NCBI GenBank assembly: GCA_013215825.1
Contig: JABSQN010000001.1
Span: 124,001 to 188,000, forward strand
Direction: 5' to 3'
DNA: 64,000 nt
Origin: Piscirickettsiaceae bacterium
GTDB taxonomy: Bacteria > Pseudomonadota > Gammaproteobacteria > Nitrosococcales > Methylophagaceae
In this document: piece by piece, positions 56,378-64,000 of the stretch
How the letters are laid out: the number at the start of each line of letters is the position of its first letter
Numbering within the stretch: the stretch's first letter is position 1
Notes under the pieces: generated by a model
The model's database searches: none
The model's input: only the letters and a program-made list of their open reading frames with translations
What the model was told of the DNA's origin: nothing
Position numbers and translations under genes: made by a program

Positions 56378-56935
56378 TTACTCAAGATCTTTATCAAGCG
56401 CTTCACAAATATAGTGACCAATAATAATATGTCCTTCTTGCACGCGTGCCGTTTCATCAGAAGGAATGCAGATGCAAGAATCGGTACTTTCACGCAATTG
56501 ACCGCCATCAATACCTGTAAAGGCAATCGTGGTGCAGCCTGCTTGTTTTGCAGTATTTAGACCATTAATAACATTCGCGCTATTGCCCGATGTCGATAAC
56601 CCTATCGCAACATCCCCTTGTTTGGCTAACGCCTGAATTTGGCGATCAAAAATAGTGTCAAAGCTAAAATCATTGCCATGTGCGGTGATGATAGATGTGT
56701 CTGTTGTCAGCGCAATGGCAGCCAAAGGCGCGCGCTGTTTGTAATAACGCACAACAAATTCCGCCGCAAGATGTTGGGCATCTGATGCGCTACCGCCATT
56801 GCCAAAGAAGAGGACTTTGTTGCCAGAAGCAAGGCTGTTTCTAATTGTGTTGATGAGAATGCTAACTTGAGGTTCAAGTGCATATAAGTCTTCAACCATC
56901 TTTTGGTGGCGATTCAGTGTGGATTTGAATGACAC
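56378..56935 (-). CDS. gmhA: Sedoheptulose-7-phosphate isomerase (GmhA-type SIS protein)
   Basis: GmhA converts sedoheptulose 7-phosphate to D-glycero-D-manno-heptose 7-phosphate, the substrate of HldE. The 185-residue SIS-domain protein has LFFGNGGSASDAQHLAAEFV and AIGLSTSGNSANV, and the metal-site EGHIIIGHYICEAL at the end. The related initiation protein DiaA has a similar fold; nearby waaC, hldE and waaP favour the heptose role. First gene of a three-gene - strand operon. Confidence 0.85.
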   Translation of the reverse strand: MSFKSTLNRHQKMVEDLYALEPQVSILINTIRNSLASGNKVLFFGNGGSASDAQHLAAEFVVRYYKQRAPLAAIALTTDTSIITAHGNDFSFDTIFDRQIQALAKQGDVAIGLSTSGNSANVINGLNTAKQAGCTTIAFTGIDGGQLRESTDSCICIPSDETARVQEGHIIIGHYICEALDKDLE

Positions 56936-57034
56936 GGCTTACCTCTTATGCTGACAAGATGAGAATATTTAATAGTGTTTTGGTAAACTAGTGTACCAAA
57001 ACACCATAATTAAAGATCTGATCATTATATTCTT

Positions 57035-57835
57035 ATGTTAAAAACAATACAGTTTCTTCGTGAAGACTTTGCCAACAAATGGCGAGGGCGGGATGTGTTT
57101 TCTGTCGTTCAAGGTCTTACCGGTGAGGTTTTTCGTTATAAAGAAGGTCGTCGTACATTACGTTTTGTTTTGGAGGGGAAAAGCTATTTCCTGAAATATC
57201 ATCAAGGTGTTGGCTGGCTGGAAATTATTAAAAACTTAATTCAACTTCGCGCTCCCGTTATTAGCGCTAAAAATGAATGGCAGGCGGTTTATTTCCTTGA
57301 ACAAAATAAAATCGACACGATGACACTTGCTGGCTATGGTGAGCAGGGATTAAATCCGGCAAAAATACAGTCATTTGTGATCACTGATGAATTAGTTGAT
57401 ACCATGAGTTTGGAAGACCTTGGTCAACAATGGCGCTCAAGGCCTCCAACATTTTCAACTAAAATAACGCTAATTAATAAATTAGCGGCTATTTCAAAAA
57501 CGATGCATGAAAGTGGCATGAATCATCGAGATTATTATTTATGTCATTTTTTATTGGATCAGTCTTTTGCACAACATAATACGATTAATGATGACACTCG
57601 TTTATTTTTAATTGATTTACACCGAGCTCAAATACGCCAGAAAACACCACAGAGATGGATAGTGAAAGATCTAGGTGGTTTATATTTCTCAGCAATGGAT
57701 ATTGCTTTATCCAAACGTGATCTTTTACGCTTTATGATGGTGTATTCCGGCTTGTCAGTGCGTGAAATATTAACGTGCCAGCAATCGTTTTGGGATAAAG
57801 TTGCCAAACGTGCCGTTAAAATGCGTGATAAATAG
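57035..57835 (+). CDS. waaP: LPS core heptose(I) kinase
   Basis: WaaP phosphorylates the first heptose of the LPS core, stabilising the outer membrane. The 266-residue kinase-fold protein shows the family features FANKWRGRDVFSVVQGLTGE, FLKYHQGVGW (Lys), the catalytic loop NHRDYYLCHFLL (Asp166) and the metal-binding Asp194 in LIDLHRAQ. The length is normal. A double-kinase protein starts four bases later and the waa gene set follows. Confidence 0.94.
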   Translation: MLKTIQFLREDFANKWRGRDVFSVVQGLTGEVFRYKEGRRTLRFVLEGKSYFLKYHQGVGWLEIIKNLIQLRAPVISAKNEWQAVYFLEQNKIDTMTLAGYGEQGLNPAKIQSFVITDELVDTMSLEDLGQQWRSRPPTFSTKITLINKLAAISKTMHESGMNHRDYYLCHFLLDQSFAQHNTINDDTRLFLIDLHRAQIRQKTPQRWIVKDLGGLYFSAMDIALSKRDLLRFMMVYSGLSVREILTCQQSFWDKVAKRAVKMRDK

Positions 57836-57838
57836 ATT

Positions 57839-59239
57839 ATGTCTAAAAATAAGTCAATAAACTTATTTTTACAAGGTGGGCGGAATGTCAGCGTACCATT
57901 CACTCTGTCGCAAGATGATATTTTATATAATTGCACGAAAGTTTTAAGGTTATTACCTGCGAAACGCTTAGTTTTAGAGGCACAATCTTCAAAACATCAT
58001 TTAGTGATAAAGTTATTTTCACCGAACCATAAAGGTCGGCGAGAATTAGCACGAGAGCAACAAGGACATCAACAAGCCAAAGCGGCGGGCATTAATGTGC
58101 CAAATATAATCCTAAGCTCAAATGATATGGCAGATTGTTTTGCTATCGGTTATCAATTCATTGAAAACTCACAATCCTTTAACTTAGATAATGAGTCTAA
58201 AAGTATTGAACGAGTCGCTAATTTGCTAGAATTGATGGCAAAAATGCATAAGTACGGTATTGTTCAGAACGATATTCATATGGATAATGTCTTATTAGTA
58301 GATGAAACGCTTTATCTGATAGATTTAGGTTCAATTGTATGTGAACAGGAAGGTGTAGCGTTAAGTCAGAAGAAAAGTATTGATAATGTAGCCCTATTAA
58401 TTGCCCAATTTGTTCCACAGATACAAGCTCAACTTATTGAACAATTACCTATCTACTATCAGGCAAGAGGCTGGGATTTTGATAGGCAACAACAAGCTGA
58501 TTTTATGCAGGCTTTAGATAAAGCATGGCAAAAGCGTAAGCGAGATTATCTAAGTAAGTGTTTTAGAACATGCACCATGACTCAGTATGATCATGGTATC
58601 AGTCGAGAATATGCGTTTAGAACTGATTTTATATCGGAACTGTCAATCGATTTAATCAATAATGTTGATAGCTTAATGGACAATGGAAAAGTGCTAAAGG
58701 CAGGCAATTCTGCCACTGTAGTACGTGTTGAGCTTGATGGGCGAGACCTTGTTATCAAACGATATAATATTAAAGGTATTTGGCATTTTCTAAGGCGCTG
58801 TTTTCGTCCTAGTCGGGCGGCTATTTCATGGCGAAATGCTAATTTATTAGAATTTATTGGTATAGAAACGCCTAAACCACTTGGTTTTATAGAAAATAAG
58901 ATTGGCTGGCTTCGGCATACTGCTTATTTTATTAGTGAGTTTACAGAAGCAGAAGAATTATTGAATGTTTATCAAAGGCAAAAACCAACGGAACACGAGT
59001 TAAATCAAATTGCTAATATCTTTGATTTATTGCAAAAGAGTCAGATCTGCCATGGTGATTTAAAGGCAAGTAATTTATTGTTAGATGTAACAGGTAAAAT
59101 ATGGATGATTGATCTGGATTCGATGCAGGAATATAGCAATAGAAATTTGTTTATCAATGCCTTTGCAAAAGATAAAGATCGTTTTTTGCGAAATTGGCAG
59201 GATCCTAAAATAAAAGAACTATTTGGTAATATTTTGTAA
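57839..59239 (+). CDS. Tandem two-domain LPS kinase-like protein
   Basis: The 466-residue protein joins two LPS-kinase-like domains in one chain. The N-terminal domain (about residues 30-235) has VQNDIHMDNVLL with Asp145 and Asn150, and LIDLGS with Asp162. The C-terminal domain (about 270-460) has a KAGNSATVVRV loop, VIKRYN (Lys), CHGDLKASNLLL with Asp407 and Asn412, and MIDLDS with Asp425. Both keep the acid residues needed for catalysis; the first has Asn where the second has the usual His-Gly before the Asp. In Pseudomonas such kinases (WapP, WapQ/InaA-like) are separate genes beside waaP. Target sugar unknown. It ends at the waaG start. Confidence 0.85.
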   Translation: MSKNKSINLFLQGGRNVSVPFTLSQDDILYNCTKVLRLLPAKRLVLEAQSSKHHLVIKLFSPNHKGRRELAREQQGHQQAKAAGINVPNIILSSNDMADCFAIGYQFIENSQSFNLDNESKSIERVANLLELMAKMHKYGIVQNDIHMDNVLLVDETLYLIDLGSIVCEQEGVALSQKKSIDNVALLIAQFVPQIQAQLIEQLPIYYQARGWDFDRQQQADFMQALDKAWQKRKRDYLSKCFRTCTMTQYDHGISREYAFRTDFISELSIDLINNVDSLMDNGKVLKAGNSATVVRVELDGRDLVIKRYNIKGIWHFLRRCFRPSRAAISWRNANLLEFIGIETPKPLGFIENKIGWLRHTAYFISEFTEAEELLNVYQRQKPTEHELNQIANIFDLLQKSQICHGDLKASNLLLDVTGKIWMIDLDSMQEYSNRNLFINAFAKDKDRFLRNWQDPKIKELFGNIL

Positions 59240-60378
59240 TGAAGCTTGCGGTTTGTTTGTATAAATTTTTTCCCTTTGGCGGTTTGGCACGTGATTTTCT
59301 TAGGATAATGACAATTTGCCGTTCTAGGGGCTATGAAATTGATGTTTTTGTTATGGAATGGCAAGGCGATATTCCAGATGGTTTTAATGTTCACGTTATT
59401 CCGACGAGAGCTTGGACAAATCATGGCAAAGTAGCTTCTTTTATTGCTCAAGTTAGCCCGCAATTAACAGAAAATGATTATGATTTAGTCATTGGCTTTA
59501 ATAAAATACCCAATTTAGATTTATATTATGCAGCAGATCCTTGCTATCTTGATCGTGTTAAAAGTCAGAAATATTATTTTTTACACAAATTAAGCCGCCG
59601 ATTTAAATTTTATGCCAGCAATGAAAGGGCCGTCTTTGGTTATCAAAGTACCACTGTTTCTTTAATGATCTCTGATGTTCAGCAGGCCTTATTTAAAAAG
59701 AACTACCACACATCGGATGATAGATTGCTTATGTTGCCTCCGGGTATTGATCCCGGTAGAAAACGTCCTGATAATTGGCTGAAAATTCGTGATGAATTTA
59801 GGCTGAAATGGCTGAAAAATGATGAAAAGATCATTTTAATGGTCGGTACTGGCTTTAAAACAAAAGGGGTTGATCGGGCAATTCGAGGTCTTGCATTAGT
59901 GCCGAAGCAACAATTAAAGAATATTCAGTTATTTATTGTTGGAGATGGTGATCCTTCGTCTTATTTGAAATTGGCAAAGCAATTATCAGTGCAAGATCAT
60001 GTGAGATTTTTTGGTGGACGTTCAGATATACCTGATTTCTTATTTGGAGCTGATATGTTGTTGCATCCAGCTAGAAAAGATAATACAGGCACCGTTATTT
60101 TGGAAGCAATAGTCGCGGGTTTACCCATATTAGTGACTGATGTATGCGGTTATGCAAAACATGTTACAAAATCGGAGACGGGCTTAGTCGTTTCATCACC
60201 TTTTGATATAGATGCTTTTGGTAAGCAATTAACACAGATGTTACAAAGTGATGGTAGTGAAAAATGGTCAGAAAATGGATTGGCCTATGCTGAAAGTGAA
60301 GATTTATATAGTATGCCAGAGAAAGTAGCAGATATTATTGACAACATGGTTACAGAAAAAGGGGAGAGGCACAATTAA
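59239..60378 (+). CDS. waaG: LPS core glycosyltransferase, WaaG type
   Basis: This GT4-family enzyme transfers a hexose from UDP-sugar to the heptose region of the core at the inner-membrane surface. The 379-residue GT-B protein has GLARDFLRIM at the N-terminal lobe, then GIDPGRKRPD, GTGFKTKGVDRAIRGLA and the nucleotide-site DNTGTVILEAIVAGLPILV. A close relative of the waaG beside waaP in Pseudomonas. One base overlaps the double-kinase gene; galE follows two bases after its stop. Confidence 0.88.
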   Translation: MKLAVCLYKFFPFGGLARDFLRIMTICRSRGYEIDVFVMEWQGDIPDGFNVHVIPTRAWTNHGKVASFIAQVSPQLTENDYDLVIGFNKIPNLDLYYAADPCYLDRVKSQKYYFLHKLSRRFKFYASNERAVFGYQSTTVSLMISDVQQALFKKNYHTSDDRLLMLPPGIDPGRKRPDNWLKIRDEFRLKWLKNDEKIILMVGTGFKTKGVDRAIRGLALVPKQQLKNIQLFIVGDGDPSSYLKLAKQLSVQDHVRFFGGRSDIPDFLFGADMLLHPARKDNTGTVILEAIVAGLPILVTDVCGYAKHVTKSETGLVVSSPFDIDAFGKQLTQMLQSDGSEKWSENGLAYAESEDLYSMPEKVADIIDNMVTEKGERHN

Positions 60379-60379
60379 A

Positions 60380-61393
60380 ATGGTATTAGTGACAGGTGGT
60401 GCAGGCTATATTGGTAGTCATATTTGTGTTGAGCTTCTTGATGATGGCTACGATGTTATTGTTGTGGATAATTTATCTAATAGTTGTGATGAATCACTGC
60501 ATCGCGTACAAAAGATAACGGGTAAAACCGTATCTTTTTATCAGCAAGATCTTAGAGATAAAGATGCTTTGATTGACGTGTTTAATAAGCATGAAATAAA
60601 GTCAGTGATCCATCTTGCAGGATATAAAGCCGTAGGCGAGTCTTGTGAGAAACCGTTAATGTATTACCAGAATAACTTGGAATCTACATTAGTTTTGCTT
60701 GATGTAATGATGCAGTTTGATGTGAATAAATTAGTATTTAGCTCATCTGCTGCAGTGTATGGCGCACCTGAAAGCGTACCTATTTCAGAGAACTTTCCCT
60801 TATCAACAACCAATCCTTACGGGCGAAGCAAGTTAATTATTGAAGAGATATTACGAGATGTATCTGCTGTGCCATCAAGTAATTTACAAGTGATTCTCTT
60901 ACGTTATTTTAATCCGGCAGGCGCTCATGAAAGTGGCATGATAGGTGAAGACCCTTCAAATATACCTAATAATTTACTGCCTTATGTTTCTCAGGTTGCC
61001 GTTGGTAAGTTAAAGCAAGTTGCAGTGTTTGGTGGTGACTATCAAACAAAAGACGGCACAGGGGTTCGAGATTATATACATATTGTTGACTTGGCTAGAG
61101 GGCATTTAAAAGCGTTGGAGCGAAAGAGTGCTGTAAATTGTGAAGTGTATAACTTGGGTACTGGACGAGGTTATAGTGTTTTAGAAGTGATTGATGCTTT
61201 TCAGAAAGTGTCTCAACAAGATATTCCTTATGAAATAATGCCACGCCGAGATGGTGATGTTGCTGAATGTTATGCCAATTCAACGTGTGCTAATAAAGAG
61301 TTAGGCTGGCAAGCAAATAAAACACTGATGGATATGGTGACCGATGCATGGCGCTGGCAAAGTGATAATCCAGAAGGATATGGACATGATTGA
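60380..61393 (+). CDS. galE: UDP-glucose 4-epimerase
   Basis: GalE interconverts UDP-glucose and UDP-galactose (and sometimes the N-acetyl sugars), supplying donors for the core. The protein (337 residues from the ATG at 60380, chosen after GAGAGG) has the NAD site VTGGAGYIGSHICVEL, the catalytic serines in FSSSAAVYG and the YxxxK motif YGRSK, and ends with the expected DAWRWQSDNPEGYG. The frame is open upstream within waaG. The next gene overlaps its end by eight bases. Confidence 0.96.
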   Translation: MVLVTGGAGYIGSHICVELLDDGYDVIVVDNLSNSCDESLHRVQKITGKTVSFYQQDLRDKDALIDVFNKHEIKSVIHLAGYKAVGESCEKPLMYYQNNLESTLVLLDVMMQFDVNKLVFSSSAAVYGAPESVPISENFPLSTTNPYGRSKLIIEEILRDVSAVPSSNLQVILLRYFNPAGAHESGMIGEDPSNIPNNLLPYVSQVAVGKLKQVAVFGGDYQTKDGTGVRDYIHIVDLARGHLKALERKSAVNCEVYNLGTGRGYSVLEVIDAFQKVSQQDIPYEIMPRRDGDVAECYANSTCANKELGWQANKTLMDMVTDAWRWQSDNPEGYGHD

Positions 61394-61988
61394 ACTACAA
61401 GAAAATCAATTGGTTGGTAAAGGTTTACACCGTGAGGTTTACGTTCATCCTGACGATAGTAGCTTGTGTGTTAAAGTCGTTGTTCTTCGTGGTGAAGAAG
61501 AAACTCGCCGTGAACAAGCTTATTATAAACTGTTGCAACGGAGAAATATTGTATGGGACATGTTGCCCCAATTTTATGGAGTGGTAGAGACAAATAAGGG
61601 CGAAGGTGCGGTATTTGAGTTAATTCGGGATGTTGATGGTTCAGTATCTAAAACATTGGAATATTATTTACAATCAGCTCAATTAACAGAGCAATATTCT
61701 CAAGGGATTCAGCACTCATTGCAATTATTAAAAGATTATTTATTGTCACAAAATATCATAACAATGACGATAAAACCTAAAAATATTGTTTATAAGAAGC
61801 AAGACGAACAAAGTGGGTTGTGCGTTATCATTGATAATATCGGTAATTCAGATATTGTGCCACTTAGTAGTTATAGTTCATTCTTTGGTCGTAAGAAGAT
61901 CATGCGGAAATGGACACGATTTATTGCATCAATGGCTAAACATTACCCTGACAACCAACCTTTACAGATTATATTGTCAGGGTTTTAG
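61386..61988 (+). CDS. YrbL family kinase-like protein
   Basis: The 200-residue protein fits the PhoP regulatory network protein YrbL family (start VGKGLHREVYVHPDDSSLCV). It is a kinase-like fold with a lysine in CVKVVV, and MTIKPKNIVYKKQ and VIIDNIGN as the equivalents of the catalytic and metal loops; the catalytic Asp of the first motif is replaced by Lys, so activity is doubtful. ATG 61386 overlaps galE by eight bases, with GAAGGA upstream. It abuts the converging carbamoyltransferase gene with no gap. Confidence 0.85.
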   Translation: MIELQENQLVGKGLHREVYVHPDDSSLCVKVVVLRGEEETRREQAYYKLLQRRNIVWDMLPQFYGVVETNKGEGAVFELIRDVDGSVSKTLEYYLQSAQLTEQYSQGIQHSLQLLKDYLLSQNIITMTIKPKNIVYKKQDEQSGLCVIIDNIGNSDIVPLSSYSSFFGRKKIMRKWTRFIASMAKHYPDNQPLQIILSGF

Positions 61989-63713
61989 TTATGTCTTTGT
62001 TACTAAAATATCTTCCATTACCAAATATTCTAAATCGGATCCATAGAACATATTTAAGGCATCTTCTGGGCTACACACCATCGGTTCGCCTCGACGATTC
62101 AGTGAGGTGTTTAATAATACGGCATTGCCATTTAGTTTTTCTACTTCTTCAAGCAAGTCATAGTAACGAGGATTGGTTGCTTTGGTGACGATTTGAGCAC
62201 GCGCGGTGCCATCTTCATGGACGACTTCTGGAATGCGTGATTTCCAGCTTTCAGCAACATCAAAGGTAAATGTCATATAAGGGCTAGGATGGTCTGTTTG
62301 TAAGATCTCAGGGGCAATGCGATCTAAAATGCTGGGGCAAAATGGACGCCAGCGTTCACGATATTTAATTTGAGCATTAATTCTATCGGCTACGCCAGAA
62401 TGATTAGGGCTTCCAATAATGCTTCGATTCCCTAAGGCGCGAGGACCAAATTCCATTCGACCTTGGAACCATGAAACAGGATTGCCAGCATGTAAAATTT
62501 CTGCAGTTTGTTGGGTGACATTATCTAGCTTCTTCCATTGCACATCTTTGGGGTAAGCTTCACAGGCATCAATACATTGCTGAGTTGTATAGGAAGGGCC
62601 GAGATAGACATGTTCCATTTTTTCAACAGGAACACCGGCCATTTGAGAGGCATAACTGGCTGCGCCAATAGCGGTTCCTGCATCACTTGCCGCCGGTTGT
62701 ACAAAAAGCTCTTTAACATCAGGTAGAGCGATAATACGCTGGTTTAACTTAACATTAAGAGCAACACCGCCGGCAAAACAAACTTTGCCTGTTTCTTTAA
62801 TAATATCGCCCAGATAATAATCAATGAGGTGTAAGGCTGTTTTTTCTAATAAGGCTTGAATGCTGGCAGCATAATCAATATAAGGATCATCAATTTCATC
62901 ACCTTCACGTATAGGTCCAAGCCATTCGATTAATGCTGGGCTAAAGAAATAGCCTTTACCATCTTTCTTATAACGTCTCAATCCAACGGTATTAATCAAT
63001 TTGGTGTTAATTTTGAATTCACCATCATGGATATCAATTAAACGAGAAAAGTCAAAGCGGTTAGGATTGCCATAAGGAGACATTCCCATTACTTTGAATT
63101 CGCCATCGAGCATTTCAAAACCAAGCAGTTCAGTTAACGCACCGTACATGCCACCTAATGAATCAGGATCATAGAATTCTTTTATTTTATGAATTTTGCC
63201 ATTTTCACCATAACCGAAAAAAGTCGTGGCATATTCACCCTTACCATCAATACCGATAATGGCTGTTTTCTCTTTAAATCCACTCAGATGATAAGCACTA
63301 CTGGCATGAGCAAGGTGATGTTCAACTGCTTCAAATTTAACTCGCTTTGAATCAATGCCTAAATCATCTAAGAGTTTCATCACATTTTTATGATTACGCC
63401 AATAACGACGGTTGCCGCTAAAAAGAGCAGTTAATGCCCGATCGGGCGCATACCAATGACGTTTAGCATAATGCCAGCGAGCCGGGGATTTGAGACCAAT
63501 TTCAGCATAAGGAAAGGCAACAATATCAATTTGACTGGGCTTTATTCCTGCTTGTTCCAAGCAAAACTTAGTGGCTTCATAAGGCATCTTGCCTTTAGCA
63601 TGCTTATCCCGCAAGAAACGTTCTTCTTCTGCGGCGGCGACAAGTTTACCGTCAATGTATAACGCTGCGGACGCGTCATGGTTTACTGCGCCAGATAGGC
63701 CTAATACGATCAT
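61989..63713 (-). CDS. Carbamoyltransferase of the NodU/WapO family
   Basis: The 574-residue protein has the N-terminal ASKHA-like domain (LGLSGAVNHDASAALYIDGK, EHHLAHASSAYHLSGF) and the C-terminal YrdC-like carbamoyl domain (WFQGRMEFGPRALGNRSI). Such enzymes move a carbamoyl group from carbamoyl phosphate to a sugar or other hydroxyl. In Pseudomonas aeruginosa a homologous gene in the waa cluster (wapO) carbamoylates core heptose, and the kinase-rich neighbourhood here suggests the same. Its orientation opposes the waa genes on its left. Confidence 0.9.
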   Translation of the reverse strand: MIVLGLSGAVNHDASAALYIDGKLVAAAEEERFLRDKHAKGKMPYEATKFCLEQAGIKPSQIDIVAFPYAEIGLKSPARWHYAKRHWYAPDRALTALFSGNRRYWRNHKNVMKLLDDLGIDSKRVKFEAVEHHLAHASSAYHLSGFKEKTAIIGIDGKGEYATTFFGYGENGKIHKIKEFYDPDSLGGMYGALTELLGFEMLDGEFKVMGMSPYGNPNRFDFSRLIDIHDGEFKINTKLINTVGLRRYKKDGKGYFFSPALIEWLGPIREGDEIDDPYIDYAASIQALLEKTALHLIDYYLGDIIKETGKVCFAGGVALNVKLNQRIIALPDVKELFVQPAASDAGTAIGAASYASQMAGVPVEKMEHVYLGPSYTTQQCIDACEAYPKDVQWKKLDNVTQQTAEILHAGNPVSWFQGRMEFGPRALGNRSIIGSPNHSGVADRINAQIKYRERWRPFCPSILDRIAPEILQTDHPSPYMTFTFDVAESWKSRIPEVVHEDGTARAQIVTKATNPRYYDLLEEVEKLNGNAVLLNTSLNRRGEPMVCSPEDALNMFYGSDLEYLVMEDILVTKT

Positions 63714-63775
63714 ATGGAGCTCTTTAAGTTCTTAATATTATGGTGTTAAGTATATCAAGTTGGAACGAGTAGAGA

Positions 63776-64000
63776 CTACTTGTATTTAGTCTTCAGTTTT
63801 TTTTCAATGCGAGACCAAAGCTTTTTTGAGGAAGGAGATAACTTTTTTTCATTGGCATAGGCTTTTAAAAAGTAAATGCGATCTTTGATGGTCCAATTCT
63901 CACCTGCATGACGATGCAGGCTAAATAAGTCTCGAATGACGGCCTGTTTTTTAAAGATAGTGCGCTTGAGTTTTTCTAGATCAATAAATCTAACATCCCA
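63776..64000 (-). CDS. LPS kinase, InaA/WapQ-like, C-terminal part (5' end outside window)
   Basis: The last 74 residues of a protein continue beyond the window. The visible part has VRFIDLEKLKR (metal-binding Asp in the DLE position) and FSLHRHAGENWTIKDRIYFL, close to the C terminus of lipopolysaccharide-kinase InaA-like proteins. It ends in a lysine-rich tail. It lies about 60 bases upstream of the carbamoyltransferase gene on the same strand. Confidence 0.75.
   Translation of the reverse strand, partial: WDVRFIDLEKLKRTIFKKQAVIRDLFSLHRHAGENWTIKDRIYFLKAYANEKKLSPSSKKLWSRIEKKLKTKYK

Noticed and set aside
1-64000. CRISPR arrays, tRNA or rRNA genes, prophage genes
   Set aside because: No regularly spaced repeats, no cloverleaf-like or rRNA sequence and no phage structural genes were recognised by reading; a tRNAscan or Infernal run would be decisive.

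Overview
The window is a contiguous stretch of an AT-rich gammaproteobacterial chromosome. The gene orders point there: polA-DUF2782-thrB, lptM-lysA-dapF-DUF484-xerC, pilB-pilC-pilD-coaE-zapD-yacG, sspA-sspB behind petABC, and a waa/hld lipopolysaccharide locus with heptose kinases. A lanthanide-type (XoxF) methanol dehydrogenase with its own cytochrome c and a pseudoazurin indicate a methylotroph, perhaps Methylophaga-like. That taxonomic guess is inference from gene content.

Layout. 0-5.1 kb: the end of gltX, then xoxF, an unusual single gene fusing a XoxJ-type periplasmic binding domain to a class I cytochrome c, a DUF302 lipoprotein and an unrecognised secreted protein. 5.1-19.0 kb: housekeeping genes (sspBA, petABC, pseudoazurin, an Atm1-like ABC exporter, FmdB, DUF502, aspS, a zinc-ribbon protein, mutT, nadA, yacG, zapD, coaE, pilD). 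19.0-37.4 kb: an accessory block of about 18 kb lying between pilD and pilC, which normally adjoin. Its left half holds envelope genes (a patatin/type Vd autotransporter, a phospholipase-D lipoprotein, a surface-antigen-like protein, a STAS protein, DUF3313, a shortened glycine-zipper-type protein and a DUF3302/HlyD pair). Remnants of IS3 and IS30 elements follow. Its right half is a CusCBA/CzcCBA-type metal-efflux operon with a P-II-like DUF3240 protein, a HupE/UreJ membrane protein and several histidine-rich exported proteins, one of only 41 residues. A 14-base direct repeat lies near each edge of the block.

37.4-49.9 kb: pilC, pilB, lptM-lysA-dapF-DUF484-xerC, a REC-GGDEF diguanylate cyclase, a FadL-type porin, polA and DUF2782. 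49.9-64 kb: thrB and then an LPS inner-core locus (waaC, hldE, gmhA, waaP, a tandem two-kinase protein, waaG, galE, a YrbL-like kinase, a NodU/WapO-type carbamoyltransferase and the end of another InaA-like kinase). It is interrupted by a low-GC phospholipase-D/winged-helix gene with a cluster of palindromic repeats, and by an oxidoreductase pair.

How the genes work together. XoxF oxidises methanol in the periplasm and should pass electrons to the fused cytochrome, or possibly to pseudoazurin and the terminal chain. The bc1 complex supports respiration. The heptose-kinase and carbamoyltransferase set decorates the LPS core, much like the Pseudomonas waa/wap cluster. No tRNA, rRNA, CRISPR array or prophage was recognised.
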